Source: Cyanophora paradoxa (lineage: Eukaryota > Glaucocystophyceae > Cyanophorales > Cyanophoraceae). From it: DNA of 64,000 bases. The translations under genes were made by a program, and so were the position numbers. Positions within the stretch are counted from its first letter, which is position 1; every line of letters begins with the position of its first letter. Positions 51,488 to 62,506 of the stretch are shown one piece after another. The notes below the pieces were generated by a model. That model made no database searches. It saw only the letters and a list, made by a program, of their open reading frames with translations, and was not told the origin of the DNA. The stretch lies in the NCBI GenBank assembly GCA_004431415.1, contig QPMI01000097.1, positions 124,001-188,000 on the forward strand. The letters are read 5' to 3'.

Positions 51488-54400
51488 ATGCGGGAGCGCC
51501 GTCGCTCGTCGGCGGCCTCGACGGGGAGCCTGTGCTCGGGCGATGAGGCGACTGTCAGCCGCCGGAAGAACTCCCGCACAGGCTCGCACGGCGGGAGAGC
51601 AGGCGGGGCCAAGGTGGAGGCGGCGGACCTAGGCCTCTTCGCGGTGCTCCTCCTGGCGGCGAGCTGCGCGAGCACGCTGTCGAGCGACGATCTCTCCGGC
51701 GCAACGAAGGCGCTCACCATCGCCGGCCTCGCCCTCCCGGCGGCCGTGAGCCTCGCCGCGCCGGGGCGGGCGCGGGCGGCGGCCGCCGCGTGGGTCGCGG
51801 CGGCGGCTAGCGTGGCGGCGTCGCTGGTGGGAAGCGCCGCGGGCCCGGGGGCCGGGCATCACCAGCTGGCGTTCACCCTCGCCTGCTGCGCCACGTACGC
51901 CTCGGTGCAGCTCGCGCCGGGGGCCTGCGCCGCCACCCTCCTCGTCGTCGCGTGCGGCTCCTGCCTCGCGGCGGGCCCCCCCGGCCTCTTCGCCCCGCTC
52001 CAGCTTGCCTCCGTCGTCGCCGTCGTGCGCCGCCCGGCTTCCGTGCCGGTGGGCGCGGGGGGTGACGCGGCGGGCCCGGGGGCGCAGCTGCGGGGGCGGG
52101 AGAAGGAGGCGGCGGCGGGCCTGCAGGAGGCGCAGAGCAAGAGACGCGAGGCCGAGGCCGTCAAGTGCGCGATCAAATTTGGTGTTCCAGCTCTTCCGCG
52201 CGAGTGTGACCCCCGAGCGCGCCCCCCGGCAGGCTCTCCTTCCTCTCCAACGCCCGCCCCTCCCGCCCCGCCCCCGCCCGCCCGGCCCCCCCCCGAGACC
52301 GCCGCGCAGATCTCGCACGAGCTGCGCAGCCCCTTGTCCGGCATCCTCGGCACCTGGTGCCCTCGCCCGCAGACGCGCCCCCGCCGGCCGCGACGCTCGC
52401 TGAGGGGCGCCCGCAGGGAGCTCCTCATGGCGCGCCGCCGCGCCCCGCCCCGCGCCGCCGGTGTGAGGGGAGGGCCGTTGCAGGAAACGGAGCTGAGCGG
52501 GAGCCAGGCGGAGCTCCTGACGATGCTCGGCAGCGCCGCCGGCGGCATGCTCGAGATCGGTACGCGCGCGGGGCGGGGCACGAGGCGGGCTGGGCGGGGG
52601 GAGGGAGGGCCGAGGGCGGGCGGGGGCCGGGGGCAGTGAACGAGCTGCTGGAGTACACGAAGCTGCAGAGCGGGCACGTGCGGGTCCGCAGCGCGCCCTT
52701 CCGTATGCGCGAGTGCCTCAAGGATGCCATCTCCGCCGCCTGGTCCACCGCCAAGGCCCGCCCCCCTTGGCCCCCGCCCCCCGCCCCGCCCCCCTCTCCT
52801 CTTTTCCCTTCTGAGCTGGCGGAGCGGGGGGGCAGGCGAAGAACATCCCGATGTCGCTGGTGGTCGAGGCCGGGGCGGACCAGTGGTTCCGTAGTGACGC
52901 CCAGAAGCTGAGACAGGTCGTGCTCAACTATCTATTCAACGCTGTAAAATTGAGTGTTTGGTTTCGATTGGGGGGAAGCGGGTTGGCTCACGGGGCGCAG
53001 TTCTCGAGCGAGGGCGAGGTGGTGGTGCGGGTCGGCGTGGAGGCGGCGGGGGCGCGGGGCGAGGAGGGGGAGTGGTGCGCGGGGGGCGGCGCGCCCCGGG
53101 CGCCGCGGGAGGGCGAGGAGCTGGTGTGCGTGCGGGTGGCGGACTGCGGGCCGGGGATCGCGCGGGAGGACTTTCCCCGCCTCTTCCAGCGGTTCTCCCA
53201 GCTCGGCGACGTCTACACCAACAAGTCCAAGGGCACCGGCCTCGGCACGCCCGCCCCCCCGCCCGCCCCCCCGCTCGCGGCGCCCCCCGCCGCCCCCGCC
53301 GCTCACGGCCCCCGCGCGCAGGGCTGAGCATCTGCAGGGAGATCGCGGAGGCGATGCAGGGGGCGGTGGGGCTGACGTCGGACCCCGAGCGCGGCGGCTC
53401 CACCTTCTTCTTCCGCGTGCCCCTCCGCCGCCACGAGCCGGGCCAGCCCCCCGGCCCCGCCCAGGCCGGCGGCCCTCCGGCCGAGCTCGAGGAAGCGGCG
53501 GGGCGGGCCGGCGGGGAGGAGCGCGGGGCGGCGCCGGAGGAGCCGTTCGTGAAGCGCTGGGTCCCCGTCGCCACCCGCGGGAGCTTCGTGCGGCACGGGT
53601 CGGAGGGGGTGATGTCGCATCAGAGCTCGCAGGCGGAGGGGCCGGGGCCGGGCGAGGTGCGCTGGCGCGGGGGCGAGGCGGGGCCCGGCGAGGAGGGCTC
53701 GGAGGCGGCGGCGAGCCCGCGGCCCTCCTTCCAGGTGGTCCTCGAGACGGCGGCCCCCGGGACGGGCCGCCCCGCCCGCATCCTCGTCCCCTCCACCGAG
53801 TTCGGGGGGGCGGGCGCCTCGCTGCGCTGCGTCGTGCCCTACGCCACCCTCGCCGCCTTCGTCCGCGACCTCGAGCGCGGCGCCGGCCGCCGCCCCGACC
53901 AGCCCCGCGCCGGCCCCGCCTCCCTCCCCTCCTCCCCTCGCCGCCCGCCGGCCTCGCAGCACAGCTCCCCGGGCTGCCGCCCTCCAGGGCGAGCCGGAGA
54001 GCCCGCCGCAGGGCGGCTGCCGACCGGCGGGGGACCCTCGTCGCCGGCCTCGCCGGGCCTCGGGGTGGCGGGCCTGGGCCCCCTCCTGCCCCCGCCCGCC
54101 CGCCGCACCAGCGTCGACGAGGCCGCCGGCCGCCGCCTCGTCGGCCCCGGGGAGGCCCAGCGCCGCTCCACCCTCCCCACCGCCGCCGCCGCTGCCATCG
54201 CCCACGCCGCCGCCGCTGCCGCCGCCGCCCACGCCGCCGGCGCCGCCGCCGCCGCGCAGGAGCACAACCCGCAGGCGCGCAGCTCGCCGCCGGCGCGCCT
54301 GGGGGCCGCCGCGCCGCCCTCCCTCCTGCGCTCCGCCCTGCTCGCCGCCTCCGGGCCGAGCGCGGCTTCGATGTCCTCGCCTCCGAGGGGTGCGCCGGCG

Positions 54401-55403
54401 CCGCCCCGCCGCCTCGCCGGCCCGCGACAAGGACGCAGGGAGGGCGTGCGGGGCCGGCGGGGCGGCGGGCGAGCATCCCCTCGGGCTCTGCGTGCGGCCC
54501 CGCCTCGCCTCGCCCGCCCTCCGCGCCGCGCCGCGGGGGTCCTCACGGGGGCGGCAGGGAGGCGCGGGGCGTGCCGCTCGGTCTCGCCTCCCTCTCTTCC
54601 GCCCTCCACGCGCCCCTCGCCGCCGGCCCGTCGAGCTCGCCGGCGCCGGCCGCCTCCTCGCCCCGCGAGCCGCCCCGGCACGCCCCGCCGAGGCGGCGGC
54701 GGCCGAGCTGGGGAAGGCGAGCGGGGGGCCTGCTGGGGGCGGTGCGGAGGGCGCGTTCCGGCCCCGTGTGCTGCTCGTGGACGGTCCGCCCCGCTTCTGC
54801 CGGCGCCTCGGCGAGCTGGAGCTGACGGCGGGGCGGGGCGGGGCGGGCAGACGAGCGGATTAACCTGCGGGTGGCGCAGACGATGCTGCAGGCCCTCGGC
54901 TGCGACGTCGACGTCGAGGCCGACGGCCGCGCCGCCGTCGACCGCTTCGCAGCCTCCCTCCGCCACGGGCCCCCCTACAACCTCGTCGTCATGGACCAGC
55001 AGGCCCGCCCGCCCCGCGCCCCGCCCCCGGCGGCGGCGGCCGAGGGCCGGGGCGCAGATGCCGGTGTTGAACGGGCTGGACGCGACGCGGGCGATCCGGG
55101 AGATGCTGGGCGAGGCGCCCGGGCCGCCCGTGCTGGGCCTCACGGCCAACGCGAGCGCCGAGTCGCGCGCCCTCTGCCTCGCCGCCGGCATGGCCGACGT
55201 GCGCCGCCCGCCCGCCCCCTCCTCGCCGCCCCGCCCCGGCCCCCACGGGGCGGCCCGCGCAGGTCTTCACGAAGCCCTTCCGCAAGAGGGACCTCCGCGA
55301 GCTCCTCGAGCGCTGGGCCGGCCTCCCCCCCGCCCCCTCCCCCTCCCCGAACCCCACCCCCCGCCCCGCGGGGGCGCCCCCGCCCGCCCCCGCCGGCCCC
55401 TAG
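51488..55403 (+). CDS. Hybrid histidine kinase (membrane sensor, kinase and receiver)
   Basis: A two-component sensor. The start is the ATG at 51488; the stop TAG is at 55401. The N-terminal part has about six hydrophobic segments (LGLFAVLLLAASCASTL, ALTIAGLALPAAVSLAA, ACCATYASVQLAPGA). A linker helix (EKEAAAGLQEAQSKRREAEA) leads to the H-box ISHELRSPLSGILG, where His is the phospho-acceptor. The ATPase domain shows the N-box KLRQVVLNYLFNAVK spliced to FSSEGEVVVRV, the G1 box VADCGPGIA, FPRLFQRFSQ and G2 SKGTGLG spliced to LSICREIAEAM. After a disordered linker of about 400 residues comes a receiver: the acidic pair is created by splicing (VLLVD + DERINLRVAQTML), the acceptor Asp sits in YNLVVMDQQ before MPVLNGLDATRAIRE, and Lys in VFTKPF. 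One intron after MDQQ has a GC donor. The signal is unknown. Confidence 0.9.
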
Positions 55404-55641
55404 CCGCCCTGCCCCCACCCCTCCGGCGGCGCGTGACCTATCTTCATCGTCCACGAGAGCGCTTCGCGTCACATGTATACGCATCTGACGCCGACTCCTC
55501 TACCCGTGCCAAGCCACTGAACCCGACTCCTGCACTCGCGCGGTCGCCCTCTCGCGCCGAACGAAAGCAGCCCCGAGCCGGGCAGAGAACAAGGGGCCGT
55601 GGATGCAGACGCGTTTGTATTGGTACAGCGGGGAAGCGAGC

Positions 55642-56926
55642 CTAGGAGTACTTCTCGGCGAAGCGGTCGAAGCCCTGCGCGCGCGCGCGCGGGCGGTCAG
55701 CGGGGGGCGGGGCGGGCGGGGCGGGCGGGGCGAGCCTTCTCGAGGGCGGTGTACTGCATGGACCACTCGGAGTTGGGGTGCTTCTCGCGGAGGGCGGTGA
55801 CGTACTTGGCGATGGCCTCCTGGGAGCGCCGGTTGTGGTGGAAGACGGCGACGAGGTTCATCATCGCCTCCGCGCTGTTCCCGTCCTGCGCCCCGCCCCG
55901 CCCCGCCTCAGCGCCCCGCCCCGCGTCGCCCCGCGTGGCCGGGCTGGGCGGGGGCGGGCCTTGGTGATGGCGTCGAGCAGGAGCTTCTCGGCCTCCTCGA
56001 ACTTGCCGAGGGTCATCTGGCACACCGCCATCCCGTTGAGCAGCATCGCCGACGACGCGTACCGCTCCGACAGGTCCTGCAGGATCGTGAACGACTCCTG
56101 CACCTTGCTCCCGCCCTGCCCGCCCCCGCCCCTCAGCGACGCCCGCGACCCCCGCCCCGCCAGCGCCCGGCGAGCGGGCCGGCGGGCGGTTGGGGCGGCC
56201 TGCCTGGGCCATGCCGACGAAGGCGGTGGCGAGCTGCGTGAGGGTCGCGTCGTCCTCCGCCTGCTGCATGGCCCGCAGCTGCTTCTCCGCCACGTCGATG
56301 CGGTCGATGCGGATCAGCGTCTGGATGCTCATGTACTGCCTGCGCCGTCCGCCGTCAGCGGCGCGCGCCACCGCCAGCCCGCGCAGCGCACATCTCGAGG
56401 GTGGTGCCCTGGTGCAGAGCACGCAGTGCTTCCTCGTAGTTCCGCTCGTGTGTGAAGATGGTGCCGGCGACGACCTGCAGGGTCGGGTTGTTCTGAGAGA
56501 TGGGGTCGCTGAGCCACTCCTTCACGGTCATGAGCGCTATTTCCTTGTTGTCCTCGCTCGCCAGGTACGTCGCCAGCAGCTTCACGCTCTGCAGAGCGGT
56601 CGGCGCGCTGTCCTTGACCTCAGCCAGCACGGTCTTGTGGTTTCCAAGGCCGATGTGAGACCGGTACACAAAGACTTCTTTCTCGATCTTCAATGCCTCG
56701 GTCGTGGCTGTGACTGTCGCGGCCTCCTGCAGCGCCTTCTGAAACGCGCCTGCGGTGTCGCGGCCCGTGCTCAGAGGCAGCATGACGAACCGGAAATGCG
56801 TTCGCAAGGCGTAGCTATGGCTCCATGTGCGCGGAGGGGGTTTGGGTGTGCACAGGCAGACTAGGGCGCACCGAGGTAGAAGAAGTTGCGGAGCTCGAAC
56901 AGCTCATCGGGAAGGCCGTCCGACAT
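55642..56926 (-). CDS. COPE: Coatomer subunit epsilon
   Basis: A TPR-fold subunit of the COPI vesicle coat (Golgi-to-ER traffic). The start is the ATG at 56926 (MSDGLPDELFELRNFFYLG), joined over a 122-nt intron (56750-56871) to GAFQKALQEAATV. Then EKEVFVYRSHIGLGNHKTVL, ALQSVKLLATYLAS, LRALHQGTTLEM, MSIQTLIRIDRIDVAEKQLR, DDATLTQLATAFVGMAQA, MLLNGMAVCQMTLGKFEEAE, AEAMMNLVAVFHHNRRSQEA and a C-terminus ending GFDRFAEKYS. These match epsilon-COP along its whole length, including the ALRALHQG and DATLTQLATA signatures. Stop at 55642. With COG7 it is the second Golgi-traffic gene in the window. Confidence 0.95.
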
Positions 56927-56972
56927 CGCTGAGGCCGGCCGAAGGTCGGTAAAATCGATGCCTGTACCCGGG

Positions 56973-57230
56973 TGCGGTTCCTCCCCCAGCAAGGCGCTTT
57001 TTGCTTCTCGAGCTCAGTCGCTCGGAGTGCGCCTTCTCTCAGTGCACATCCGGTTTGTGGAGAGAAGAGCCTGCGCAGCTCCTTGTTACAACTTGCATCC
57101 CCAGCTCCTTGTTACAACTTGCAGCCCACAGCCTGCGGAGGAACGTCAGACGCCGCATCCACATACAGCCGGCAGAGTTGCGGTTCCTCCCCCCAGCAAG
57201 TCGCTTTTTGCTTCTCGAGCTCAGTAGCTC
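56973..57230. repeat. Two direct-repeat families upstream of COPE
   Basis: A 51-52-bp unit starting TGCGGTTCCTCCC and ending with GAGCTCAGT(C/A)GCTC occurs at 56973-57023 and 57179-57230. Between them, a 22-bp unit starting CAGCTCCTTGTTACAAC occurs at 57076-57097 and 57102-57123, with a partial third near 57252. The region is the 354-bp gap between the divergent COPE and methyltransferase genes, so the repeats may be promoter elements. Confidence 0.75.
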
Positions 57231-57280
57231 CCATGCGCATCCGGTAGAGTGCAGCTCCTCGTTACAGCCGACAGAAATCG

Positions 57281-58553
57281 ATGGAGGATGCGGCGGACGC
57301 CGAGCTCGAGCTGGTCGAATGCCGCTTCGGGCCGGCCGAGGACCAAATGCTGAGCGTGTACGCGCGCAGCGTCATGAGGGAGGTGCGTCCTCGCAGTCTT
57401 GTAGCGTGCGAGCGCCGACCAGGGGGCGCAGACGATCCTTTCTGAGAACATCGATCTGACAGGTGCGAATCGAGCGCATCTCGCGGCGGCGCCGGTTGTC
57501 GCCGCCCCTGACTGAGTTCTTCGGTAGGGCACATGATCTGGCCGGTAAGGGCACCCCGCACTGGCTCCGGCCCGCCGTCTGCGCGCTCAGCGCGCAGTGA
57601 CGTCCCCTCAGGGCGCGCGGCTGTGCCTACGCTACCTCCACTGGCTTCGCGCGCGCGACTGCTTCGGCGCCACATGTACAGCTGGGAAGATTAGGACGGC
57701 AGTAGAGCTTGGCGCGGGCTCTGGCCTGCCGGGTGTATTCTGCGCCCTGCAGGGGGCCCGCGCCGTCCTGACCGACGGCCTCGAGCACTGCCTACCGCTC
57801 ATGCGGCGGAATGCCGAGCTCCACTCTCAAGGCGTCCATGCCCTCCTCTTTGGAGATGCCCTCCTCTTTCGAGATTGCCTCTGAATCCACCGGCAGCGCC
57901 GGGATGCGGTCCCATCGCGTGCGAACGCCTGTGGTCCGAGCGAAGCCCCGCATCGGCAGGGTGCTCGGGGCCGACGCGGGCGGCAGGTGGGGCGATGAGA
58001 AGGACACGCGGCGGGTGCTGGAGCACGCGCCCGGCGGGTACGACCTCGTCATCTGCGCGGACATCATCTACCCCGACGTCGGTGGGGCTCTCCCCGAGCT
58101 GATGGCCACCTGCGCGCGGCTCCTCGCCCCCGGCGGGACCGTCCTCGTCTCCTACGTCCCCCGCTCCAAGCCCACCTCCCGTGCCTTCGTCCAGGCGCGT
58201 GCACAGCTCCCACCGCCCGGCTCGCCCTAGCCGCTGCTCATGGTCAACGGGCCCGAGGCGCGGGGCGGCGGGGGCAGGCGTCGTGGGGGGCGGGGCTGGA
58301 GGCGGAGCGGGTGGTGCAGACGGAGAGCTTCGCGCCGGAGGGCGAGGCGGCGCTCGCCGTAGCCGGCGCCACGATCGTCCTGCTGCGCGCGCGCCGCCCG
58401 GGGCCGGGGGCCTCGAGCTCGGAGGCGGCGCACGAGGCGCGCTTCCCGCGGGGGTGGCTGGTGAGCGACCCGCGCGCGGACTACAGCGACGACGACCTCG
58501 TCTGGGCCGCCCCCTTCGCCTCCGACGACGAGGACGGCCCCGGCCCCTACTAG
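57281..58553 (+). CDS. Family-16 (METTL21/METTL23-like) protein methyltransferase
   Basis: A seven-beta-strand AdoMet-dependent methyltransferase of the group that modifies lysines (or arginine) on non-histone and some histone proteins. The start is the ATG at 57281 (MEDAADAELELVECRFGPAE). Splicing joins a short exon (VRIERISRRRRLSPPLTEFF) to GARLCLRYLHWLRAR. The AdoMet motif is TAVELGAGSGLPGVFCALQG; then ARAVLTDGLEHCLPLMRRNA, the post-II strand YDLVICADIIYPD (equivalent of the D-x-x-Y motif) and LLAPGGTVLVSYVPR. The C-terminal acidic tail (DYSDDDLVWAAPFASDDEDG) is unusual for the family. Stop TAG at 58551. The exact subfamily and substrate cannot be told. Confidence 0.8.
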
Positions 58554-59362
58554 GGGCTAGGCCTCGAGCTCACTTCGACGCCCGCCCCGGCGCCGGCCAG
58601 CGCGCGCGCGCCCGCGGCCGCAGCGCTAGCTCGGTCTCCCTGGCATCCCGTTGGCATCCGGGTGCATGCGCGGGATTATCCACTAGGCTAGATCTGAGAT
58701 ATCGATATCGATATCGACGGTTCTCAGCGCGCGTGGCGCGTCTAGCACGCCGACAAATTGAGTAGCCCCCTCGAGCACACCAGTGACACCAAACTCCTTC
58801 CGAGTTCTGCCTGCAATTGCAACCCTCCAGCCCGACACTCACGGCTGCGCGTACCGCAGAGTTTACCGTAGTACCGCAAACGGTGTTGACAACTAGTACT
58901 TCGTTGTTTGTTCGTGCTACGACGCGGCTACGTAGCGATAGGCTGCCAGCCAAGACCTACCAGCTGGGCGACGACCGCCGGCGCGTACAGCTGGAGACGC
59001 CAGTAGCCTGCGCTTCCCGCTCTTGTAGCGCTCAAAGATGAGCTTCGCGCCTTCGTCTTCGGTAAAGAAGCCGCCATTCGCGCCTTCATCGTCAACTGGT
59101 CTCAGCAAAGAGACCAGCGCTTTGCTGGAGGGTGCGCGGCGCATCTGCTAATCGGAGGGAGGGTGCGCGGCGCATCTGCTAATCAGGGGGTTTCGCTGCG
59201 CAGGGTTAGCTAAGCAGGCAGGAGTTCCAAAAGCGCACATGCGGCGCCTGGTCTCTGCAGTCTCCGCCACAGGGAGCCTACCTTCCCACCCGGTGAACGC
59301 CAGCCTTCGGGTAGGGCCGAGCAGGACGCGCAGCTGACGTCGAGCAGCTGCCGCCGTCGAGG
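58554..59362. other. Intergenic region with a possible small minus-strand frame
   Basis: About 800 bp. It includes an ATCGATATCGATATCGA stretch near 58695 and a 27-bp repeat at 59127-59184. A minus-strand frame at 58917-59144 (MRRAPSSKALVSLLRPVDDE...LIFERYKSGKRRLL) reads like protein over about 50 codons but has no recognisable family; it could be an exon of an unrecognised small gene. Confidence 0.4.
59127..59184. repeat. 27-bp direct repeat, two copies
   Basis: A unit starting GGAGGGTGCGCGG and ending CTGCTAATC is at 59127-59153 and 59158-59184, identical over the unit. The GGTGCGCGG core resembles the donor side of local introns. Confidence 0.75.
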
Positions 59363-60015
59363 ATGGTACAGCCCGAGAACCCGTTCGGGACGCGGACGGT
59401 GTACTCGATGCGGCCGGAGCGGAAGAAGAGCGAGGCGACGATCAGGCGGGAGGCGGAGCCGCCGCCGGTTTACCGCCCGCGGCCGGCCAAGTACAACTCC
59501 GCGAAGGAGAAAGACCGCCTACAGTTCAAGAACGTGCGGCCCAGGGCTCGCGAGCCTCGGAGCATCGGCGTGACGGGCGGGGGCGCAGGAGTTCGGGCAG
59601 ACGCGGGAGGAGATGGCGGCGGCGGCGGCGGCCAACCCGCGCGTCTCGTCGGCGCCGGAGCCCGTGGACCGCTTCGACGAGGGTGCGCGGGGGCGGCGCG
59701 GAGGGCGCCCGTGCGCGCCCGAACGCGGCGGGGGCGCAGTGGTGATGGAGATCGAGGAGCGGGAGCGCTTCCTGGAGGAGATGCGCGGCATGGGCGCCGC
59801 GCACCAGTACGAGGCGACCATCAAGGTACGCCCCCGGCGGCCCCGCCCCTGGTCTGGATCGAAGGCGCCCGGCCTCACGGGGGCCCCAGGGCGAGGTGGC
59901 GGAGCTCGTGCGGGAGCTGCGCGCCATCGACGCCGCGCGCGGGGGCGACGGCGGGCCCCGCCCCGCGCCCCGCGCCCGCGCCCTGCCCCCCGGCGCCGGC
60001 TACGCGAGCTCCTAG
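59363..60015 (+). CDS. C22orf23: UPF0193 family protein (C22orf23-like)
   Basis: A small conserved protein found in ciliated eukaryotes; molecular role unknown to me. The start is the ATG at 59363 (MVQPENPFGTRTVYSMRPER). Spliced exons give AKEKDRLQFKNV, FGQTREEMAAAAA, PEPVDRFDE joined to VVMEIEERERFLEEMRGMGA, AHQYEATIK and GEVAELVRELRAIDAA, matching the family core of RFEEL...EIQERKEFLADMEALG...QY...I..EI..KLREME.ID. The stop TAG at 60013 leaves only 70 bp to the end of the convergent FKBP gene. Its presence suggests that the organism builds flagella at some stage (inference). Introns have GT donors and G-rich or C-rich bodies. Confidence 0.8.
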
Positions 60016-60085
60016 CGGCCTGGTGGATGGAGGATGGAGCAGTACACTCTGCGGGGCGGGGCGGGGGGCGAGGGCCGGGGGGCCC

Positions 60086-62297
60086 TCACTTGGCGTCGAG
60101 GAGCTCGACGTCGAAGTGGAGGGTGGCGTTGGGCGGGATGTCGGGCGGCGCGCCCCGCGGGCCGTACGCCAGGTTCGCGGGGATCACCAGCTTCCGCTTG
60201 CCCCCGACCTGCATCGACGAGACGCCGATGTCCCAGCCCTTGATCACCTCCCCGATCCCTGCCCGGCGCGTGTCGGCGGGGGCGCGCGGGCGTGGCGGAA
60301 CGGGGCGGGGCGGGGCGGCGGCGGGGGGTTGCCTCACCGAGGCGGAAGGAGAAGGGCGACTTGCCGAGGGACGAGTCGAAGATCTTCCCGTTGGGGAGGC
60401 GCCCCGTGTAGTGCACCGTCACCTTCTTCCCCGGCTGCGGCTTCTGCTCCCCGCCCCCGCGTCTCAGCGCCCCCCGCCGCCGCCGCCGGGGCGGCCGCCG
60501 GCGCGGACCTTGCCGGTCCCGGGCTTGACGTCTTCGGGCGGCCGGGCGAGCGACGCGTCAGAACGTCGTGGCTTTGCGAGCGGCGAATCAAGGAGAAGTA
60601 CCCTCGAAGCTGAGGCCCGACGGGTGCTTGACAGGCCTGTGCCAGCCCAGCAGAGCCGGGTGAGTGAGAATGCAGAGGGGCACAAGGCGGCCCCCTCCCC
60701 CCGCGCCCCGCCCCGGCATCGGAAATGAACGGCTCGGAACTCAATTAAACACATCACTGTAGGTTCGTTGCTAGAGCTAGGGCGAGGAGTGGAGCGGTGG
60801 GACTGGAGCTAGAGCTAGCGTCTAGGTCCGGCGCCCGTGGGCCGCTTCACTTCTTCTTGGGCTGGCCCTGGGGCTTCCCCTGCCCGCCCTGGGGCTTCCC
60901 GGACTGGCCCCCCTTCCTGCACGGGCCCCCGGGCAACGTTAGCGCCCGCTAGAAACCCTAGAAGATGGGGGGACGCACCCGCCCTGGGGCTTCTGTCCGC
61001 TGCCGGGCGACGCCGGCTTGCCTGCCTGGCCCGCGTTGGCGGGCGTGCCCGGCTTCTGCTGCTGCTGCTTGTTGCCGGGCGTCTGCGGCTTCTGCTGCTG
61101 CTGGCCGGCGGGCGTCTGCGGCTTCTGCGGCGGCTGCTGGCCCTTCTGGCCGGCGGGCGTCTGCGGCTTCTGCTGCTGCTGGCCCTTACCCTGATCCTTG
61201 CCGGGCGTCTGCGGCTTCTGGCCCTGCTCGACCTTCTGCTTCTTCTCCGGCTGCTGCTGCTGGGGCTTCTTGGCTTCCTGCGGCCGCTTGTCGCCCGGCT
61301 TGGCGCCCTTCGGCGGCGCCGGCTCGTCCTCATCGTCCTCGTCATCGTCCTCGTCGTCGCCCTGCCCGCGCATGTCAAGAGGGGCGCGCGCTCGGGCGAT
61401 TCCGCGCTAAGCACCTCGCTGCCGTCGTCCATCATGTCGCCGTCGTCGTCGTCTGCTTTCGATTCAGGTCGGATTGAAAGAAAGAAAAGGAGAGCGCCGA
61501 ACCAGAGTCGCCCTCGCTGTCGCCGCCCTTGCCGGCCATCAACTTTGCGAGCATCGCTTTGGAGATCGCTGCAGGCTCATTCGATCACGTGTAACGATGA
61601 AAAAGAGTAATGCATGGCACGTACGCTGGCCCTTGCCGCCCATCGGAGGCCGCATGATGCCGCCCTCCTCATCGTCCGACTCGCTGCAAGTATGCGTGAG
61701 CGTCGCGATCGGCGGCCACCGTAAGCCGCAACGACGAACCCTTCCTCATCAGACATGTCCTCGTCGTCCATAGCCATGCCCTCCGGGACGTAGTAGCCGA
61801 GGAGGCTGACGGGGGCCGAGCCCTGGGCGGTGAAAGAGCACTCCACATCGGCGGTCAGAATGATGTCAAGCTGTGCATGCGGACGATTAGAAGCGCTCGA
61901 AACGAACGTCGGCAACATCCGATCGAAAATCGCGAGCGCACCGCTGCTTGGTCGGTCTTGCCGCTGACGAGTGTGCAGATCGTGTGCTTCTGGTCGCCGA
62001 CAGTGACGAGAAGGGCAACCTTCTGGTTGTCGCCCTTCGCGCCAGCCGCGATCGCGGCCTGCGTTACGTGGAAAGTGCTGGTGGGTTCGGGAAGCGCGAG
62101 GGAATCGCGGGCGGCGCGACACGTACATTCGACAGATGCAGATTCTGGGCGGGTGTGACCTTCTCGGTCTGCCCAGCCTTGAGTTCCAGGCCTGCGTACG
62201 TACGCCAGGCGGGCGATCCCGAGCGCGTCAGCCAAGCGGGCTTTGCGCAGGATGCCGCGAGCGAAAGGAGCGCGAGGTGATGCTCACCCCAGAACAT
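60086..62297 (-). CDS. Nucleoplasmin-like FKBP (NPL-FKBP) histone chaperone/prolyl isomerase
   Basis: A nuclear immunophilin of the FKBP39/46/53 type: N-terminal nucleoplasmin-like domain, acidic and Lys/Gln/Pro linkers, C-terminal FKBP isomerase. ATG at 62297 gives MFWG, spliced to [11 protein letters not shown] and LHLSN + [20 protein letters not shown]; an intron with GCAGCG donor joins KTDQ to [13 protein letters not shown]; then [20 protein letters not shown]. The linker has acidic runs and a QKPQTPG-type repeat, five copies. It ends in QPKKK; reading on meets TGA at 60846, but a 214-nt GT-AG intron (60637-60850) splits the last Lys codon and joins in frame to [11 protein letters not shown], then [48 protein letters not shown] and [24 protein letters not shown] pocket residues (Tyr in VHYTG, Asp in IFDSS, Trp in KGWD) are present. 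Confidence 0.88.
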
Positions 62298-62506
62298 CTT
62301 TGTGAACGAAGAGGGGCTCAAGCACAGAACCGGCTTTGGAACGAGCCGAACTGTACCCCCGATCCAGATCGCCTGTACCCGGACCGGCTGTCTTTCACAG
62401 TATTTGCAAGGCTGCTGCGCCAGCTGCAGCGCGCCGCCCACGCGGTAGCGCCGCTCTAAGCGGTAGCAGTGATCCAGGAGGTCGAGCGAGCGAGGAACGC
62501 TTCGCG
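62298..62506. promoter_or_regulatory. Shared region between divergent start codons
   Basis: 209 bp separate the NPL-FKBP start codon (minus) from the TEX10/Ipi1 start codon (plus). Both promoters must lie here. AGATCG/GATCC words occur at 62352-62375. No TATA box is evident. Confidence 0.4.

Noticed and set aside
51488-55403. Bacterial contamination or recent transfer suggested by the histidine kinase
   Set aside because: The gene has the same short GC-AG/GT-AG introns and base composition as its neighbours. Hybrid kinases occur widely in eukaryotic algae.
60086-60719. A separate single-domain FKBP gene
   Set aside because: Only about 130 bp separate it from the upstream stop codon, and a GT-AG intron restores the known NPL-FKBP fusion in frame with a split Lys codon. 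One gene is the simpler reading.
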